From Oscillospiraceae bacterium NTUH-002-81 (GTDB lineage: Bacteria; Bacillota; Clostridia; Lachnospirales; Lachnospiraceae): a stretch of DNA of 64,000 nt. The DNA lies in NCBI GenBank assembly GCA_032620915.1, contig CP136052.1, positions 2,084,501 through 2,148,500 on the forward strand, written 5' to 3'. The translations under genes were made by a program, and so were the position numbers. The notes under the pieces were generated by a model. The model saw only the letters and a program-made list of their open reading frames with translations, made no database searches and had not been told where the DNA came from. Each line of letters begins with the position of its first letter. Position 1 is the first letter of the stretch. Positions 43,465-52,710 of the stretch are shown one piece after another.

Positions 43465-44383
43465 TTATTTCCTCCATACTTCGCAGGTGCGATAGACGTT
43501 TTCAATCTCTTCTTTTGTTGCCAGACGTTCGGAAAAGGCGCTTGCACTGCCTGCAGCCAGTCCCATACGAAAAGCATGTGCATAACCGCCGCCTTCCATA
43601 CATCCGGCTAGAAATCCGGCCACCATGGAATCTCCGGCGCCTACGCCGTTGACTAATGTACCTTTGGGCACCTCTGCCTCATAAATATGTCCATCCTCCG
43701 CCAGAAGGACAGCACCCTTCTCTGCCATGGACACCAGCACATTGACAGCGCCTTTCTCCTGCAGCTTCTTCGCGTAAGGCACCACAGACGCCCTGTCCTG
43801 TAATTCCACTCCGAAGATCTCACCCAGCTCATGATTGTTGGGCTTAATAAGAAACGGATGCAGCTCCAGCACATTGAGAAGCAGATCCTTTGTGGCATCC
43901 ACAGCAATGTAAACGCCCTTTCCGGCCAGCTGTTCCATTATCTGCCGATAGATGTCATCCGGCATTGAGGAAGGAATACTTCCTGCCAGTACAAGTGTAT
44001 CGCCCGACTCCAGCCGTTCCAGCCGGTCCATAAGCTGTTCCACAGCGGCCGCCGGGATTGTCGGGCCGTTTCCGTTAATCTCCGTGCCATCAACGGAGCG
44101 CAGCTTCAGGTTGATGCGGGATATTCCCTGTGGCAGGGAAATAAATTCCGCATTCACACCCAGATCCTCCACTTCTCTTCGGATCTCCTCTCCCACAAAT
44201 CCGGCGATAAAGCCCAGCGCCGTATTCTCGATCCCGAGATTCTGCAGTACAGTGGAGACATTGATTCCTTTTTCCACCCGGAAGCAAAAGCTCTTCCTTC
44301 GTCCGGTTGGTCAGCCCCAGCTGAAACTCCGGCACTGACACGATATAATCCAGGGACGGATTAAACGTTACCGTATAAATCAT
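43465..44383 (-). pseudogene. fruK: 1-Phosphofructokinase, frameshifted
   Basis: A PfkB-family kinase that makes fructose 1,6-bisphosphate from fructose 1-phosphate. The start (MIYTVTFNPSLDYIVSVPEF, ending TNRTKEELLLPGGK) is in one frame from 44383. The rest (GINVSTVLQNLGIENTALGF, IPSSMPDDIYRQIMEQLAGK, VNGVGAGDSMVAGFLAGCME with the catalytic Asp) is in another from 44277. A five-A run (44269-44273, T on plus) with one base too many separates them; the corrected PGGKGINVS is the normal motif. About 305 residues. First gene of the fru operon. Confidence 0.92.
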
Positions 44384-44489
44384 AAGGCTTCGTTCCTTTC
44401 TTCTCTTGATTCTGTTTTCATTATATAATCATCCTCAGCCAAAATCAATCAAACTAATTCACAAATATAAGCAGTTGTTTTTGTTGAAT

Positions 44490-44533
44490 TTGACTATTTG
44501 TGGTTATTTTTAACTATTTTTGATTATTTTTAC
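44490..44533 (-). promoter_or_regulatory. Candidate FruR (DeoR-type) operator: tandem A/T-rich direct repeats
   Basis: Four related units, ACTATTT, TTATTTT, ACTATTT and ATTATTT on the plus strand, are spaced about 9-11 bp, 100-150 bp upstream of fruK. DeoR-type repressors often bind such phased repeats. A TATAAT (minus strand, near 44430) could be the-10 box. Confidence 0.5.
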
Positions 44534-44562
44534 TTTCAAATCCAGTAATCTCCGTTTACAAA

Positions 44563-44592
44563 AAAGAGACCGCGCAACCGTCTCTTCCTGAC
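44563..44592 (-). terminator. Terminator of the EF-G-like gene
   Basis: On the minus strand AAGAGAC, a 9-nt loop and GTCTCTT are followed by T-rich sequence, about 60 nt after the stop. Confidence 0.75.
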
Positions 44593-44651
44593 GATCACAC
44601 GGCCTCTCCTATATTTTCAGCCCAATGTTGATAATTTATACTTTTTAATAA

Positions 44652-46730
44652 CTATTCTTCTCCGGCAGTTCTCGCATCGATTTCTTTCTGCTGCACATCC
44701 GCAGGTGCCTGCTCATAACGGGCAAACTCATAGGAATAGCTTCCTCTGCCGCCGGTCATGGAACGAAGCTCTGTGCAGTATCCGTATAACTCCATCATCG
44801 GCACATCTGCTTCCACGATCTGCCTGCCGCCTGACACCGGGGTCATACCAAGCACACGGCCGCGTCTCTTGTTCAGATCACCCATAACGTCTCCGGTATA
44901 GCTGTCCGGAACAGTCACCTTCAGAGATACAATAGGCTCCAGAAGCACCGGTGATGCTTCCATAAAACCTTTCTTAAATGCCTGGGAAGCAGCCGTCTTG
45001 AATGCCATCTCAGAGGAATCTACCGGATGATAGGAACCATCATAAAGCACTGCCTTCACACCCACAACCGGGTAGCCTGCCAGCGGTCCCTTCTGCACAG
45101 ATTCCTGTACGCCCTTTTCCACTGCCGGGAAGTAGTTCTTCGGCACAGCGCCGCCTACCACGATCTGATCGAATACATACGTCGTATCCAGATCACCGGA
45201 GGGCTCGAAGGTCATCTTGACATGACCATACTGTCCATGTCCACCGGACTGTTTCTTATACTTGTATTCCACATCTGCTTTTTTGCGGATGGTCTCCCGG
45301 AATGCCACCTTCGGCTTGCTCAGTTCGATCTCAACTTTATATTTCTCCAGCAGTTTGCTCACTACCACATCCAGCTGCTGATCGCCCATACCATAGAGGA
45401 GCGTCTGACGGTTTTCAGAATCGTTCACACTCTTCAAGGTCAGATCCTCTTGCATCATCTTTGTCAGCGCCTGGGAAATCTTATCCTCATCTCCCTTATT
45501 CTTGGCGGTATAACGCTTGTATGTATAAGGTGTGGAGATCTCAGTCCTGCCGTAGCGCACCGGGGTCGCCTTGGTTGCCAGCGTGTCACCGGTTCTCGCT
45601 GCCATCAGCTTGGCAATGGCACCGATATCGCCTGCATGCAGTTCTTTCACCTCTTCCGGTTTGTTGCCTCTTAAGATGTAAAGCTTGCTGATCTTCTCTT
45701 CATTTTCCTTATCCACGTCATAAATCGTGTCGTCAGATTTGATCACGCCGGAACAGATCTTCATGAGGGAATATTTGCCGATGAACGGATCCACGATGGT
45801 CTTGAAAACGTAAGCGGATTTTGCCTTGGAGAAATCATAGTTTGCCTGGAAAATCTCATTGGTCTTCATGTTCACGCCTGCGCACGCTCTCTTGTCCGGA
45901 CTGGGGAACAGCTCTACGATATCGTTCAGCAGATTATGGATATTACGCAGCTCTGTGCTTGATCCCATGGAAACCGGTACAATACTGCCATCATTCACAT
46001 TAAAGGTCATGGCTGCACGGATCTCGCTGACAGAGAACTCATCCCCTGCGAAATACCGCTCCATAAATTCTTCACTTGTCTCGGCAACGGCGTCCATCAT
46101 GGCTTCCCGGCAGATATCCAGGTTGTCACGGCAATAATCCGGGATGTCGCACTCTTCTCTCGTGCCGATTCCGGTAAATCTTCTTCCTGCCATTTTCATG
46201 ACATTGATATAGCCTACAAACTTCTCGTTCTCACGGATGGGCTGATAAAACGGTGCGATCTTCTTGCCGTACAATTCTGTCAGACGTTCTACTACTGCGC
46301 GGAAGCTGGCATGATCCACATCCATCTCAGATACAAAGAACATTCTCGGCAGCTTGTATTTCTCACACAGTTCCCATGCCTTTTCGGTGCCCACTTCCAC
46401 GCCGGCCTTACCGGATACAACGATGACTGCCGCATCCGCAGCTGCCACAGCTTCCTCAGCCTCACCCACAAAATCAAAATAGCCCGGCGTATCGAGAATG
46501 TTGATCTTATAATCCTTCCACTCAATGGGAACAACCGATGTGGTGATGGAAAACTTTCTCTTGATCTCTTCTTTATCATAATCACTGATGGTATTGCCAT
46601 CTGTGACCTTACCTAATCTTGTAATATAACCGGACACGTAAGCCATTGCCTCTGTCAGGCTGGTCTTGCCGCTGCCACCGTGTCCCAGAAGTACCACATT
46701 GCGAATCTTGTCTGTCGTGTAAGTGTTCAT
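44652..46730 (-). CDS. Elongation factor G-like GTPase
   Basis: A 692-residue translation-factor GTPase with full EF-G architecture: G1 GHGGSGKTSLTEAMAY, G3 DTPGYF, domain II and the C-terminal domains IV/V (AFRETIRKKADVEYKYKKQS, GHGQYGHVKMTF, RRGRVLGMTP). The G4 motif reads FVSEMDVDHA in place of NKMD, and the G1 lacks the usual HIDAGKTTTT, which marks the EF-G-like paralogs (FusA2 type) and not the housekeeping EF-G. Precise role, perhaps ribosome recycling or stress, is unknown. Start at 46730 has GGAGG 8 nt upstream. Confidence 0.88.
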   Translation of the reverse strand: MNTYTTDKIRNVVLLGHGGSGKTSLTEAMAYVSGYITRLGKVTDGNTISDYDKEEIKRKFSITTSVVPIEWKDYKINILDTPGYFDFVGEAEEAVAAADAAVIVVSGKAGVEVGTEKAWELCEKYKLPRMFFVSEMDVDHASFRAVVERLTELYGKKIAPFYQPIRENEKFVGYINVMKMAGRRFTGIGTREECDIPDYCRDNLDICREAMMDAVAETSEEFMERYFAGDEFSVSEIRAAMTFNVNDGSIVPVSMGSSTELRNIHNLLNDIVELFPSPDKRACAGVNMKTNEIFQANYDFSKAKSAYVFKTIVDPFIGKYSLMKICSGVIKSDDTIYDVDKENEEKISKLYILRGNKPEEVKELHAGDIGAIAKLMAARTGDTLATKATPVRYGRTEISTPYTYKRYTAKNKGDEDKISQALTKMMQEDLTLKSVNDSENRQTLLYGMGDQQLDVVVSKLLEKYKVEIELSKPKVAFRETIRKKADVEYKYKKQSGGHGQYGHVKMTFEPSGDLDTTYVFDQIVVGGAVPKNYFPAVEKGVQESVQKGPLAGYPVVGVKAVLYDGSYHPVDSSEMAFKTAASQAFKKGFMEASPVLLEPIVSLKVTVPDSYTGDVMGDLNKRRGRVLGMTPVSGGRQIVEADVPMMELYGYCTELRSMTGGRGSYSYEFARYEQAPADVQQKEIDARTAGEE

Positions 46731-46935
46731 AATGAATTCCTCCAATGCAATTTATTTCGTTACCCTATGTGTATATTCTACTAAAATTTTCGAAAATTTA
46801 CAAGTATTTTATGTAAATATAACAACTTTATTTTTTCTTTTTTTGAATTCCTCTGTCTCTTTTGACAAAACCGCCGGATTTATCGGCATTTTCTCACACC
46901 TTTTCCTCATTTTCTCTGTTTTTTTATTTTTCTTC

Positions 46936-46964
46936 TTGACTTCAACGCGTTGAAGCATTATAGT
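46936..46964 (+). promoter_or_regulatory. Promoter of the aroF-tyrA-aroA operon with palindromic operator in the spacer
   Basis: TTGACT (46936-46941), a 17-nt spacer, and TATAGT (46959-46964). A perfect 16-bp palindrome, CTTCAACGCGTTGAAG (46940-46955), fills the spacer and overlaps the-35 end, so a repressor bound there would block polymerase. Confidence 0.75.
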
Positions 46965-47027
46965 AATTGACAGAGCATCTGTTACACGATACAATAGAAA
47001 ATACGGAAAAAGAATGGAGAGTTACCT

Positions 47028-48041
47028 ATGATTATTGTAATGAAACCCCACGCATCGAAAGAATCTGTAGATGCGGTTGTAAATGTTGTCAAATCCAAAG
47101 GCCTGTCCGCCCATCTGTCCACCGGTGAGGAAGTGACCATCATCGGCGTGGTGGGCGACAAGACCCGTCTGTCCGGACAGAATCTGGAGATCTTCCCGGA
47201 AGTGGACAAGATCGTGGCCGTCACCGAGTCCTACAAGCTGACGAACAGGAAATTCCATCCGGAGCCCACCCGGGTCAAGGTGAAGAACACGGAGATCGGC
47301 CCGGACACCCTGACCATCATGGCAGGCCCCTGCGCCATCGAATCCAGAGACCAGCTCATCAACACCGCCATGGCCGTGAAGGAAGCCGGTGCCACCATCC
47401 TGCGCGGCGGCGCTTACAAGCCCCGCACCTCCCCCTACTCTTTCCAGGGGCTGGAGGAAGAAGGACTGAAATACATGAAAGAAGCCGGAGAGATCACCGG
47501 TCTTGCCACCATCTGTGAGGTCATCGGCACCGAATCCATCAACGCCGCTGTGAAATACGTGGACATGATCCAGATCGGTACGAGAAACATGCAGAACTTC
47601 AACCTGTTAAAAGAAGCCGGCCAGTCCGGGCTTCCGGTCATGTTAAAGCGCGGCATGTCCGCCACCATCGATGAGTGGCTCAACGCGGCAGAATACATTG
47701 TGGCAGAGGGCAATCCCAACGTGGTGCTGTGCGAGCGCGGCATCCGTACCTTTGAGACATCCACGAGAAACACGCTGGATATCAGTGCCGTACCGGTACT
47801 CCGGGCCAGAACCCACCTGCCCATCCTCGTAGACCCCAGCCACGCCTCCGGTGTGCGCAGCTACATTGCACCCCTGTCCCGGGCAGCCATTGCCTGCGGG
47901 GCGGACGGTCTCATGATCGAGGTGCACAACAACCCGGCCTGCGCCCTGTCCGACGGCCCCCAGTCTCTGACCCATGAGCAGTTCGCCGCTCTGACCGAGG
48001 AGCTGCGCCCTTACGCAAAACTGGCAGGAAGGAACTTTTGA
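47028..48041 (+). CDS. aroF: 3-Deoxy-7-phosphoheptulonate (DAHP) synthase, type I beta with ferredoxin-like domain
   Basis: A 337-residue enzyme that starts the shikimate pathway from phosphoenolpyruvate and erythrose 4-phosphate. Residues 1-70 form the ferredoxin-like regulatory domain (MIIVMKPHASKESVDAVVNV ... GVVGDKTRL) that gives aromatic amino acid feedback control in this subtype. The barrel follows: IMAGPCAIESRDQL, RGGAYKPRTSPYSFQG, VLCERGIRTFETSTRNTLDI, VDPSHASGVRSYIAPLSRAA. Start follows GGAGAG. First gene of the operon; tyrA starts directly after its stop. Confidence 0.96.
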   Translation: MIIVMKPHASKESVDAVVNVVKSKGLSAHLSTGEEVTIIGVVGDKTRLSGQNLEIFPEVDKIVAVTESYKLTNRKFHPEPTRVKVKNTEIGPDTLTIMAGPCAIESRDQLINTAMAVKEAGATILRGGAYKPRTSPYSFQGLEEEGLKYMKEAGEITGLATICEVIGTESINAAVKYVDMIQIGTRNMQNFNLLKEAGQSGLPVMLKRGMSATIDEWLNAAEYIVAEGNPNVVLCERGIRTFETSTRNTLDISAVPVLRARTHLPILVDPSHASGVRSYIAPLSRAAIACGADGLMIEVHNNPACALSDGPQSLTHEQFAALTEELRPYAKLAGRNF

Positions 48042-49151
48042 ATGAGATTTCATCATATTGGTTTTATCGGGCTGGGGCTCATCGGCGGCTCCATTGCCCG
48101 GGCCATCCGCAAGTTTTACCCTGATATGGCCATCACCGCCTTTGATACGAACCCGGACAATCTGACACAGTCACTGTCCGAGGGCGTTATCACCACTGCC
48201 TGCAACCGTACGGAAGACGGTTTTGCCCCGGCATTCTCCTCCTGTGATCTCGTTTTTTTGTGTACACCGGTGGATTACAACAACACCTGTCTGGCACAAC
48301 TGGCCGACGTGTTAAAGCCTGACGCCATTCTTACTGATGTAGGAAGTGTCAAGACCCCCATCCACGAGGCGGCACTGCAGCTTGGGCTTACCAACCGTTT
48401 TATCGGTGGCCACCCTATGGCAGGATCGGAGAAAAGCGGCTACCGCCATTCCTCCGATCACCTCATCGAAAATGCTTACTATATTCTCACGCCCGAAGCC
48501 GATGTGCCCCTGGATGTGGTGGAGGATATGGAACAGCTGGTAGCCTCTCTGGGTGCTATTCCCTTCACCATCAAAGCAGAGGAACATGATCACATTGTGG
48601 CGGCAGTCAGCCATCTGCCCCACCTCATTGCCGCAGGGCTGGTGAACGTGGTACGCGATGCCGATTCCCCCGATGAGAAAATGAAGACCATCGCGGCAGG
48701 CGGCTTCAAAGATATCACCCGAATCGCCTCCTCCTCCCCTGTCATGTGGCAGCAGATCTGCGCATTAAACGGCGGCCCCATCGAAGAAATGCTGGATCGC
48801 TATATCCGGTACATGACGAATATCCGAGAAATGATACATGCACACAATACGCAGGGGATCTACGATCTGTTTGAGACATCCAGGGACTACAGGGATTCCA
48901 TTCCAGGGAGCTCCGCAGGCCCCATCAAGAAAGCCTTCGCCCTGTATTGTGATATCATTGACGAGGCGGGCGGAATCGCAGCCATTGCCACCATCCTGGC
49001 AGCCAACCGCATCAGCATCAAAAATATCGGCATCATTCACAACCGTTCCTTTGAGGAAGGGGTACTGCGCATTGAATTTTATGAGCAGGAAGCCTGCGCC
49101 GGTGCCGTGCTTCTGCTGAAAAAATACCGCTACATCGTGTACGAGGCCTGA
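48042..49151 (+). CDS. tyrA: Prephenate dehydrogenase with ACT domain
   Basis: A 369-residue enzyme for tyrosine synthesis. A Rossmann NAD(P) site is at the N-terminus (IGFIGLGLIGGSIARAIRKF). The catalytic core contains LTDVGSVKTPI, FIGGHPMAGSEKSGYRHSSD and AAVSHLPHLIAAGLVNVV. A C-terminal ACT-type domain (GGIAAIATILAANRISIKNI GII) probably binds tyrosine. The ATG directly follows the aroF TGA (0 nt), so translation is coupled. aroA follows by 46 nt. Confidence 0.95.
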   Translation: MRFHHIGFIGLGLIGGSIARAIRKFYPDMAITAFDTNPDNLTQSLSEGVITTACNRTEDGFAPAFSSCDLVFLCTPVDYNNTCLAQLADVLKPDAILTDVGSVKTPIHEAALQLGLTNRFIGGHPMAGSEKSGYRHSSDHLIENAYYILTPEADVPLDVVEDMEQLVASLGAIPFTIKAEEHDHIVAAVSHLPHLIAAGLVNVVRDADSPDEKMKTIAAGGFKDITRIASSSPVMWQQICALNGGPIEEMLDRYIRYMTNIREMIHAHNTQGIYDLFETSRDYRDSIPGSSAGPIKKAFALYCDIIDEAGGIAAIATILAANRISIKNIGIIHNRSFEEGVLRIEFYEQEACAGAVLLLKKYRYIVYEA

Positions 49152-49197
49152 CGGCTTCCCGGTGTCGCCAGACATCCAGACAAAGGAGTATTGCTAT

Positions 49198-50474
49198 ATG
49201 AAGATTACAAAAGCATCCGGACTTTCCGGAGAAGTAATGATCCCGGGAGACAAATCCATCTCCCACCGGGCAGTGATGTTCGGCGCCCTGGGAGAGGGAC
49301 TGACCGAAGTCACTCATTTTCTCCAGGGTGCCGACTGCCTGTCTACCATCGAGTGCTTCCGCCGGATGGGCATTGCCATCCGCAACGAGGGAGACCGGGT
49401 GCTCGTGGAAGGCAAAGGCCTTCACGGCCTGTCCGCCCCTTCCCTGACACTGGATGTGGGCAACAGCGGAACGACCACCCGGCTGATCTCCGGTATTCTG
49501 GCCGGACAACACTTCTCTTCTGTGCTGGACGGGGACGATTCCATCCGCACCCGCCCCATGAAACGGATCATGGAGCCCCTGACACAGATGGGCGCGGATA
49601 TCCGCAGCCAACAGGATAACGGCTGCGCCCCCTTCTCATCAACGGCCGTCCCCTGCACGGCATCCATTACACCTCAAAGGTGGCTTCCGCCCAGGTGAAG
49701 TCCTGTATCCTGCTGGCGGGCATGTATGCGGATGCTCCTACCAGCGTCACCGAGCCTTCCGTTTCCCGGAATCACTCGGAGCTCATGCTGAACTACTTTG
49801 GCGCTCAGGTGGATACCAGCGGCACCACCGCCACCATCCAGCCGGAGCCTCATCTCATCGGACAGAAAGTAGAAGTGCCCGGAGATATCTCTTCGGCGGC
49901 TTATTTCATTGTCGCCGGGCTCATCGTACCAAATACGGAGATCCTCATCAAGAATGTGGGCATCAATCCCACCCGGGACGGCATTCTCCGGGTCGTACAG
50001 GCCATGGGCGGCAAGCTTGAGCTTCTGAACGCTTCCTCTGACAACGGAGAGCCCTCCGCAGACCTGCTGGTGCGCAGCTCTTCCCTCCACGGTACCGTCA
50101 TCGAAGGTGACCTCATCCCGACGCTCATCGACGAGTTGCCGGTCATCGCTGTGCTGGCCTGCTTCGCAGAAGGCACCACTGTCATCAAAGATGCCCAGGA
50201 ACTGAAGGTCAAAGAATCCAACCGGATCGACGCCATGGCAGACAACCTGACCCGGATGGGCGCACACGTCACTGCCACCGACGACGGCCTCATCATCGAG
50301 GGCGGCCATTCTCTCCACGGTGCCACCATCGACAGCCGCAAGGATCACCGCATCGCCATGTCCTTCGCTGTTGCTGCCCTGGCTGCCGGCGGAGAGACCG
50401 AGATCCAGGATGCGGAATGTGTCAATATCTCCTATCCGGAATTTTATGAGGATCTGCGTCGGCTGACGCGGTAA
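49198..50474 (+). pseudogene. aroA: 3-Phosphoshikimate 1-carboxyvinyltransferase (EPSP synthase), frameshifted
   Basis: The sixth shikimate-pathway enzyme, joining shikimate 3-phosphate and PEP. The first reading (GLSGEVMIPGDKSISHRAVM, VGNSGTTTRLISGILAG, DDSIRTRPMKRIMEPLTQMG) runs to DNGCAP. A five-C run (49628-49632) that should be six then shifts the frame; corrected it gives APLLINGRPLHGIHYTSK and continues VASAQVKSCILLAGMYADAP, ELKVKESNRIDAMADNLTRM and DHRIAMSFAVAAL. About 426 residues, normal length. Start ATG 49198 has AAAGGAG. Almost certainly functional in the organism. Confidence 0.93.
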
Positions 50475-50499
50475 CATTTACTGATATAACAAGATTCAA

Positions 50500-50560
50500 A
50501 ACAGGAGTTGCAGTAAAATAGATGTGGAAACATCTATGAAACCGCAGCTCCTTTTTCTTC
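50500..50560 (+). terminator. Terminator of the aro operon
   Basis: AGGAGTTGCAGT and ACCGCAGCTCCT close a long hairpin with an inner TAGATGT/ACATCTA stem, followed by TTTTTC. Confidence 0.8.
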
Positions 50561-50566
50561 TTTCTC

Positions 50567-50640
50567 TTGACTTATTGCATTTTTCCAATTATAATTACCT
50601 TAGTTAATTACCTACGATAATTATTAAGTCAAACTAAGGA
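50567..50640 (+). promoter_or_regulatory. Promoter and MarR-type operator of the marR-MATE operon
   Basis: TTGACT (50567-50572), a 17-nt spacer, TATAAT (50590-50595), then A/T-rich inverted sequences including CCTTAGTT (50598-50605) and AACTAAGG (50632-50639), whose right arm runs into the ribosome site. TTAG...CTAA arms are typical of MarR-type sites, and the inverted repeat could also fold over the ribosome site in the mRNA. Confidence 0.7.
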
Positions 50641-50650
50641 GGACAACAGA

Positions 50651-51100
50651 ATGGACATTTCCACGATCAAGGCACTGCTGGATGCCTGCTACCAGGCAAA
50701 GCGCGTCCGGGAACTGCTCCCGGCACTTCCCAACGGTGTCTCATCATCCCATATTCAATATCTGGACATCATCGAACAACTGGAAAACCGCGGCATGAAG
50801 GTGAAAATATCCGATATCAGCGACACGCTGCATCTTCCCCGCCCCGGGGTAACGCGCACGGTGAAGGAAATGGAGGACAAGGGCTTTCTGAAAAAGACCA
50901 CCTCCGACGCGGACGGACGCATCACCTATCTTTCCATCACAGAAGCCGGAAAAAAGCTGTCCCAGACGTATAATGACCGATTCTTTTCCCAGCTGGCTCC
51001 GCTGCTGACAGACATTTCCCAGGAAGAGGCAAGCTGTACTATCCGCACCATTGAAAAGCTGTATCAGGTGATGGCAGAAAGGAGGATCTCCCTTGAATAA
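50651..51100 (+). CDS. MarR-family transcriptional regulator
   Basis: A 149-residue winged-helix dimer protein: LPNGVSSSHIQYLDIIEQLE, recognition helix KISDISDTLHLPRPGVTRTV KEMEDKGFLKKTTSDADGR, and the beta wing ITYLSITEAGKKLSQTY. It overlaps the MATE gene by 8 nt, and the operator-like sequence lies between its promoter and start, so it probably represses its own operon until a toxic compound binds. Confidence 0.93.
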   Translation: MDISTIKALLDACYQAKRVRELLPALPNGVSSSHIQYLDIIEQLENRGMKVKISDISDTLHLPRPGVTRTVKEMEDKGFLKKTTSDADGRITYLSITEAGKKLSQTYNDRFFSQLAPLLTDISQEEASCTIRTIEKLYQVMAERRISLE

Positions 51101-52451
51101 CGATTTTACCCAGGGCAGTATTTTGAAAAAGCTATCCATGTTCATGCTCCCCGTGCTGGGAGCCCTGGTGCTGCAGGCGGCCTACGGTGCAGTTGATCTG
51201 CTGGTGGTGGGCCAGTTCGGATCGACTGCCGGACTTTCCGCCGTCTCCACCGGCAGCCAGGTGATGAATCTGGTGACCTTTGTCGTCACTCAGCTTTCCA
51301 TGGGTGTCACCGTGCTCATCGCCCGCTATCTGGGTGAAAAACGACCGGCGCTGATCGGTGCGGTGCTGGGCGGCGCTGCCATTGTGTTCACCATCCTCTC
51401 CGCTGGTATGTTTGTCCTGCTGGTGGGCTTTGCCCATCCCATCTCCGTTCTCATGCAGGCGCCGGCAGAGGCCATCCAGCTTACCGTCAGCTACGTGCGT
51501 ATCTGCGGCGGCGGCATTTTGTTCATCGTTGCCTACAACCTGCTGGCAGCCATTTTCAGAGGCCTGGGGGACAGCCGCTCTCCGCTGCTCTTTGTGCTGG
51601 TGGCCTGCATCGTCAACATCGCCGGAGATCTGCTCCTGGTGGCAGGCTTTCACATGGACGCCGCCGGTGCAGCCATCGCCACAGTGGCCGCCCAGGCTAT
51701 CAGCGTCGTTCTGGCCATCAGCCTGCTCATCAAAAAGAAGATGCCCTTTACCATCCGGCGGGAAGATTTCCGCCTGAATCCCCAGTGCCGGAAGTTTCTC
51801 GGCATCGGCCTGCCTCTGGCACTGCAGGAATTCCTGACCCAGCTTTCCTTTCTGGCACTGTGTGCCTTTGTCAACCGACTGGGGCTGACGGCATCTTCCG
51901 GATACGGTGTCGCCTGTAAAATTGTCAATTTTGCCATGCTGATCCCCAGCGCCCTTATGCAGTCCATGGCTTCCTTTGTAGCCCAAAATGTAGGTGCCGG
52001 TAATGAGAAACGAGCCAGAAAAGCCATGTTCACCGGCATTGGGCTGGGACTGATGTTCGGCTGTGCCGTCTTTGTTCTGGTGCTGTGCAAAGGGGACGTT
52101 CTTGCCGGTATCTTCTCCCCGGATGCCGAAGTGGTACAGAAAGGCTTCGAATATCTGAAAGGCTTCGCACCGGAAACCATTCTGACAGCTATCCTGTTCA
52201 GCATGGTAGGCTATTTCAACGGCAACAACCAGACGCTTTGGGTCATGATCCAGGGACTGGTACAAACGCTCCTCATCCGTCTGCCCATGGCATATTGCAT
52301 GAGCATGCAGCCCAATGCCAGCCTGACGAAAATCGGGCTCTCCGCTCCCACCTCCACGCTGGTTGGCATTGTGCTGAATGTGGGGTACTATCTCTACTGG
52401 AGCCGCAAAAACAAAGAGGCTGCTCCTGCCGCTTCGGCATCTACATCATAA
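51093..52451 (+). CDS. MATE family efflux transporter
   Basis: A 452-residue 12-helix exporter (NNDFTQGSILKKLSMFMLPV LGALVLQAAYGAVDLLVVGQF; SVSTGSQVMNLVTF; ASFVAQNVGAGNEKRARKAM). Starts inside the end of the marR gene. By context a drug-type antiporter under MarR control; substrate unknown. Ends with a polar tail (KNKEAAPAASASTS). A terminator follows at 52475. Confidence 0.94.
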   Translation: MNNDFTQGSILKKLSMFMLPVLGALVLQAAYGAVDLLVVGQFGSTAGLSAVSTGSQVMNLVTFVVTQLSMGVTVLIARYLGEKRPALIGAVLGGAAIVFTILSAGMFVLLVGFAHPISVLMQAPAEAIQLTVSYVRICGGGILFIVAYNLLAAIFRGLGDSRSPLLFVLVACIVNIAGDLLLVAGFHMDAAGAAIATVAAQAISVVLAISLLIKKKMPFTIRREDFRLNPQCRKFLGIGLPLALQEFLTQLSFLALCAFVNRLGLTASSGYGVACKIVNFAMLIPSALMQSMASFVAQNVGAGNEKRARKAMFTGIGLGLMFGCAVFVLVLCKGDVLAGIFSPDAEVVQKGFEYLKGFAPETILTAILFSMVGYFNGNNQTLWVMIQGLVQTLLIRLPMAYCMSMQPNASLTKIGLSAPTSTLVGIVLNVGYYLYWSRKNKEAAPAASASTS

Positions 52452-52474
52452 AATCACTTCATAAAAATACAGAC

Positions 52475-52524
52475 AAAAGGCCGCCAGGCACTGTTCTCAT
52501 TCGCAGTACCTGACGGCCACTTTA
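52475..52524 (+). terminator. Terminator after the MATE gene
   Basis: GGCCGCCAGGCACTG pairs, with three mismatches, with CAGTACCTGACGGCC, followed by ACTTTATT. Confidence 0.75.
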
Positions 52525-52540
52525 TTACAATTCATTCTCC

Positions 52541-52709
52541 ATGACACCATCAAATTGTTCCGTGCTTCGCACTCTCACAATTTTTCCATCATTCGCATAT
52601 CGTGAAGCTATCGCTTCCCTTTTATGCTCATGTCGGGGCGTGCACCAAGTTCTTCCGCCCATCTGCATGCAAGCATGCGCGGGCTCAGACCTTTGTACAC
52701 TGGTATCAT
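52541..52709. repeat. GATACCA-family structured repeat, copy E
   Basis: A 169-bp copy with ends ATGACACCA (52541) and TGGTATCAT (52701-52709), abutting the thrS stop at 52711. Hairpins: AAATTGT/ACAATTT with GTGC-TTC-GCAC inside; AAGC/GCTT within the CATAT...ATG core; and a third with CTGCATGC/GCATGCGCG. Orientation as in copy A. Confidence 0.8.
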
Positions 52710-52710
52710 C

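Noticed and set aside
49674..50477. 267-codon open frame antisense to aroA
   Set aside because: Shadow of the second half of aroA; no independent evidence.
51132..52265. 377-codon open frame antisense to the MATE gene
   Set aside because: Composition is that of an antisense shadow (Gln/His/Gly-rich, no hydrophobic pattern); the plus-strand MATE protein is clear.
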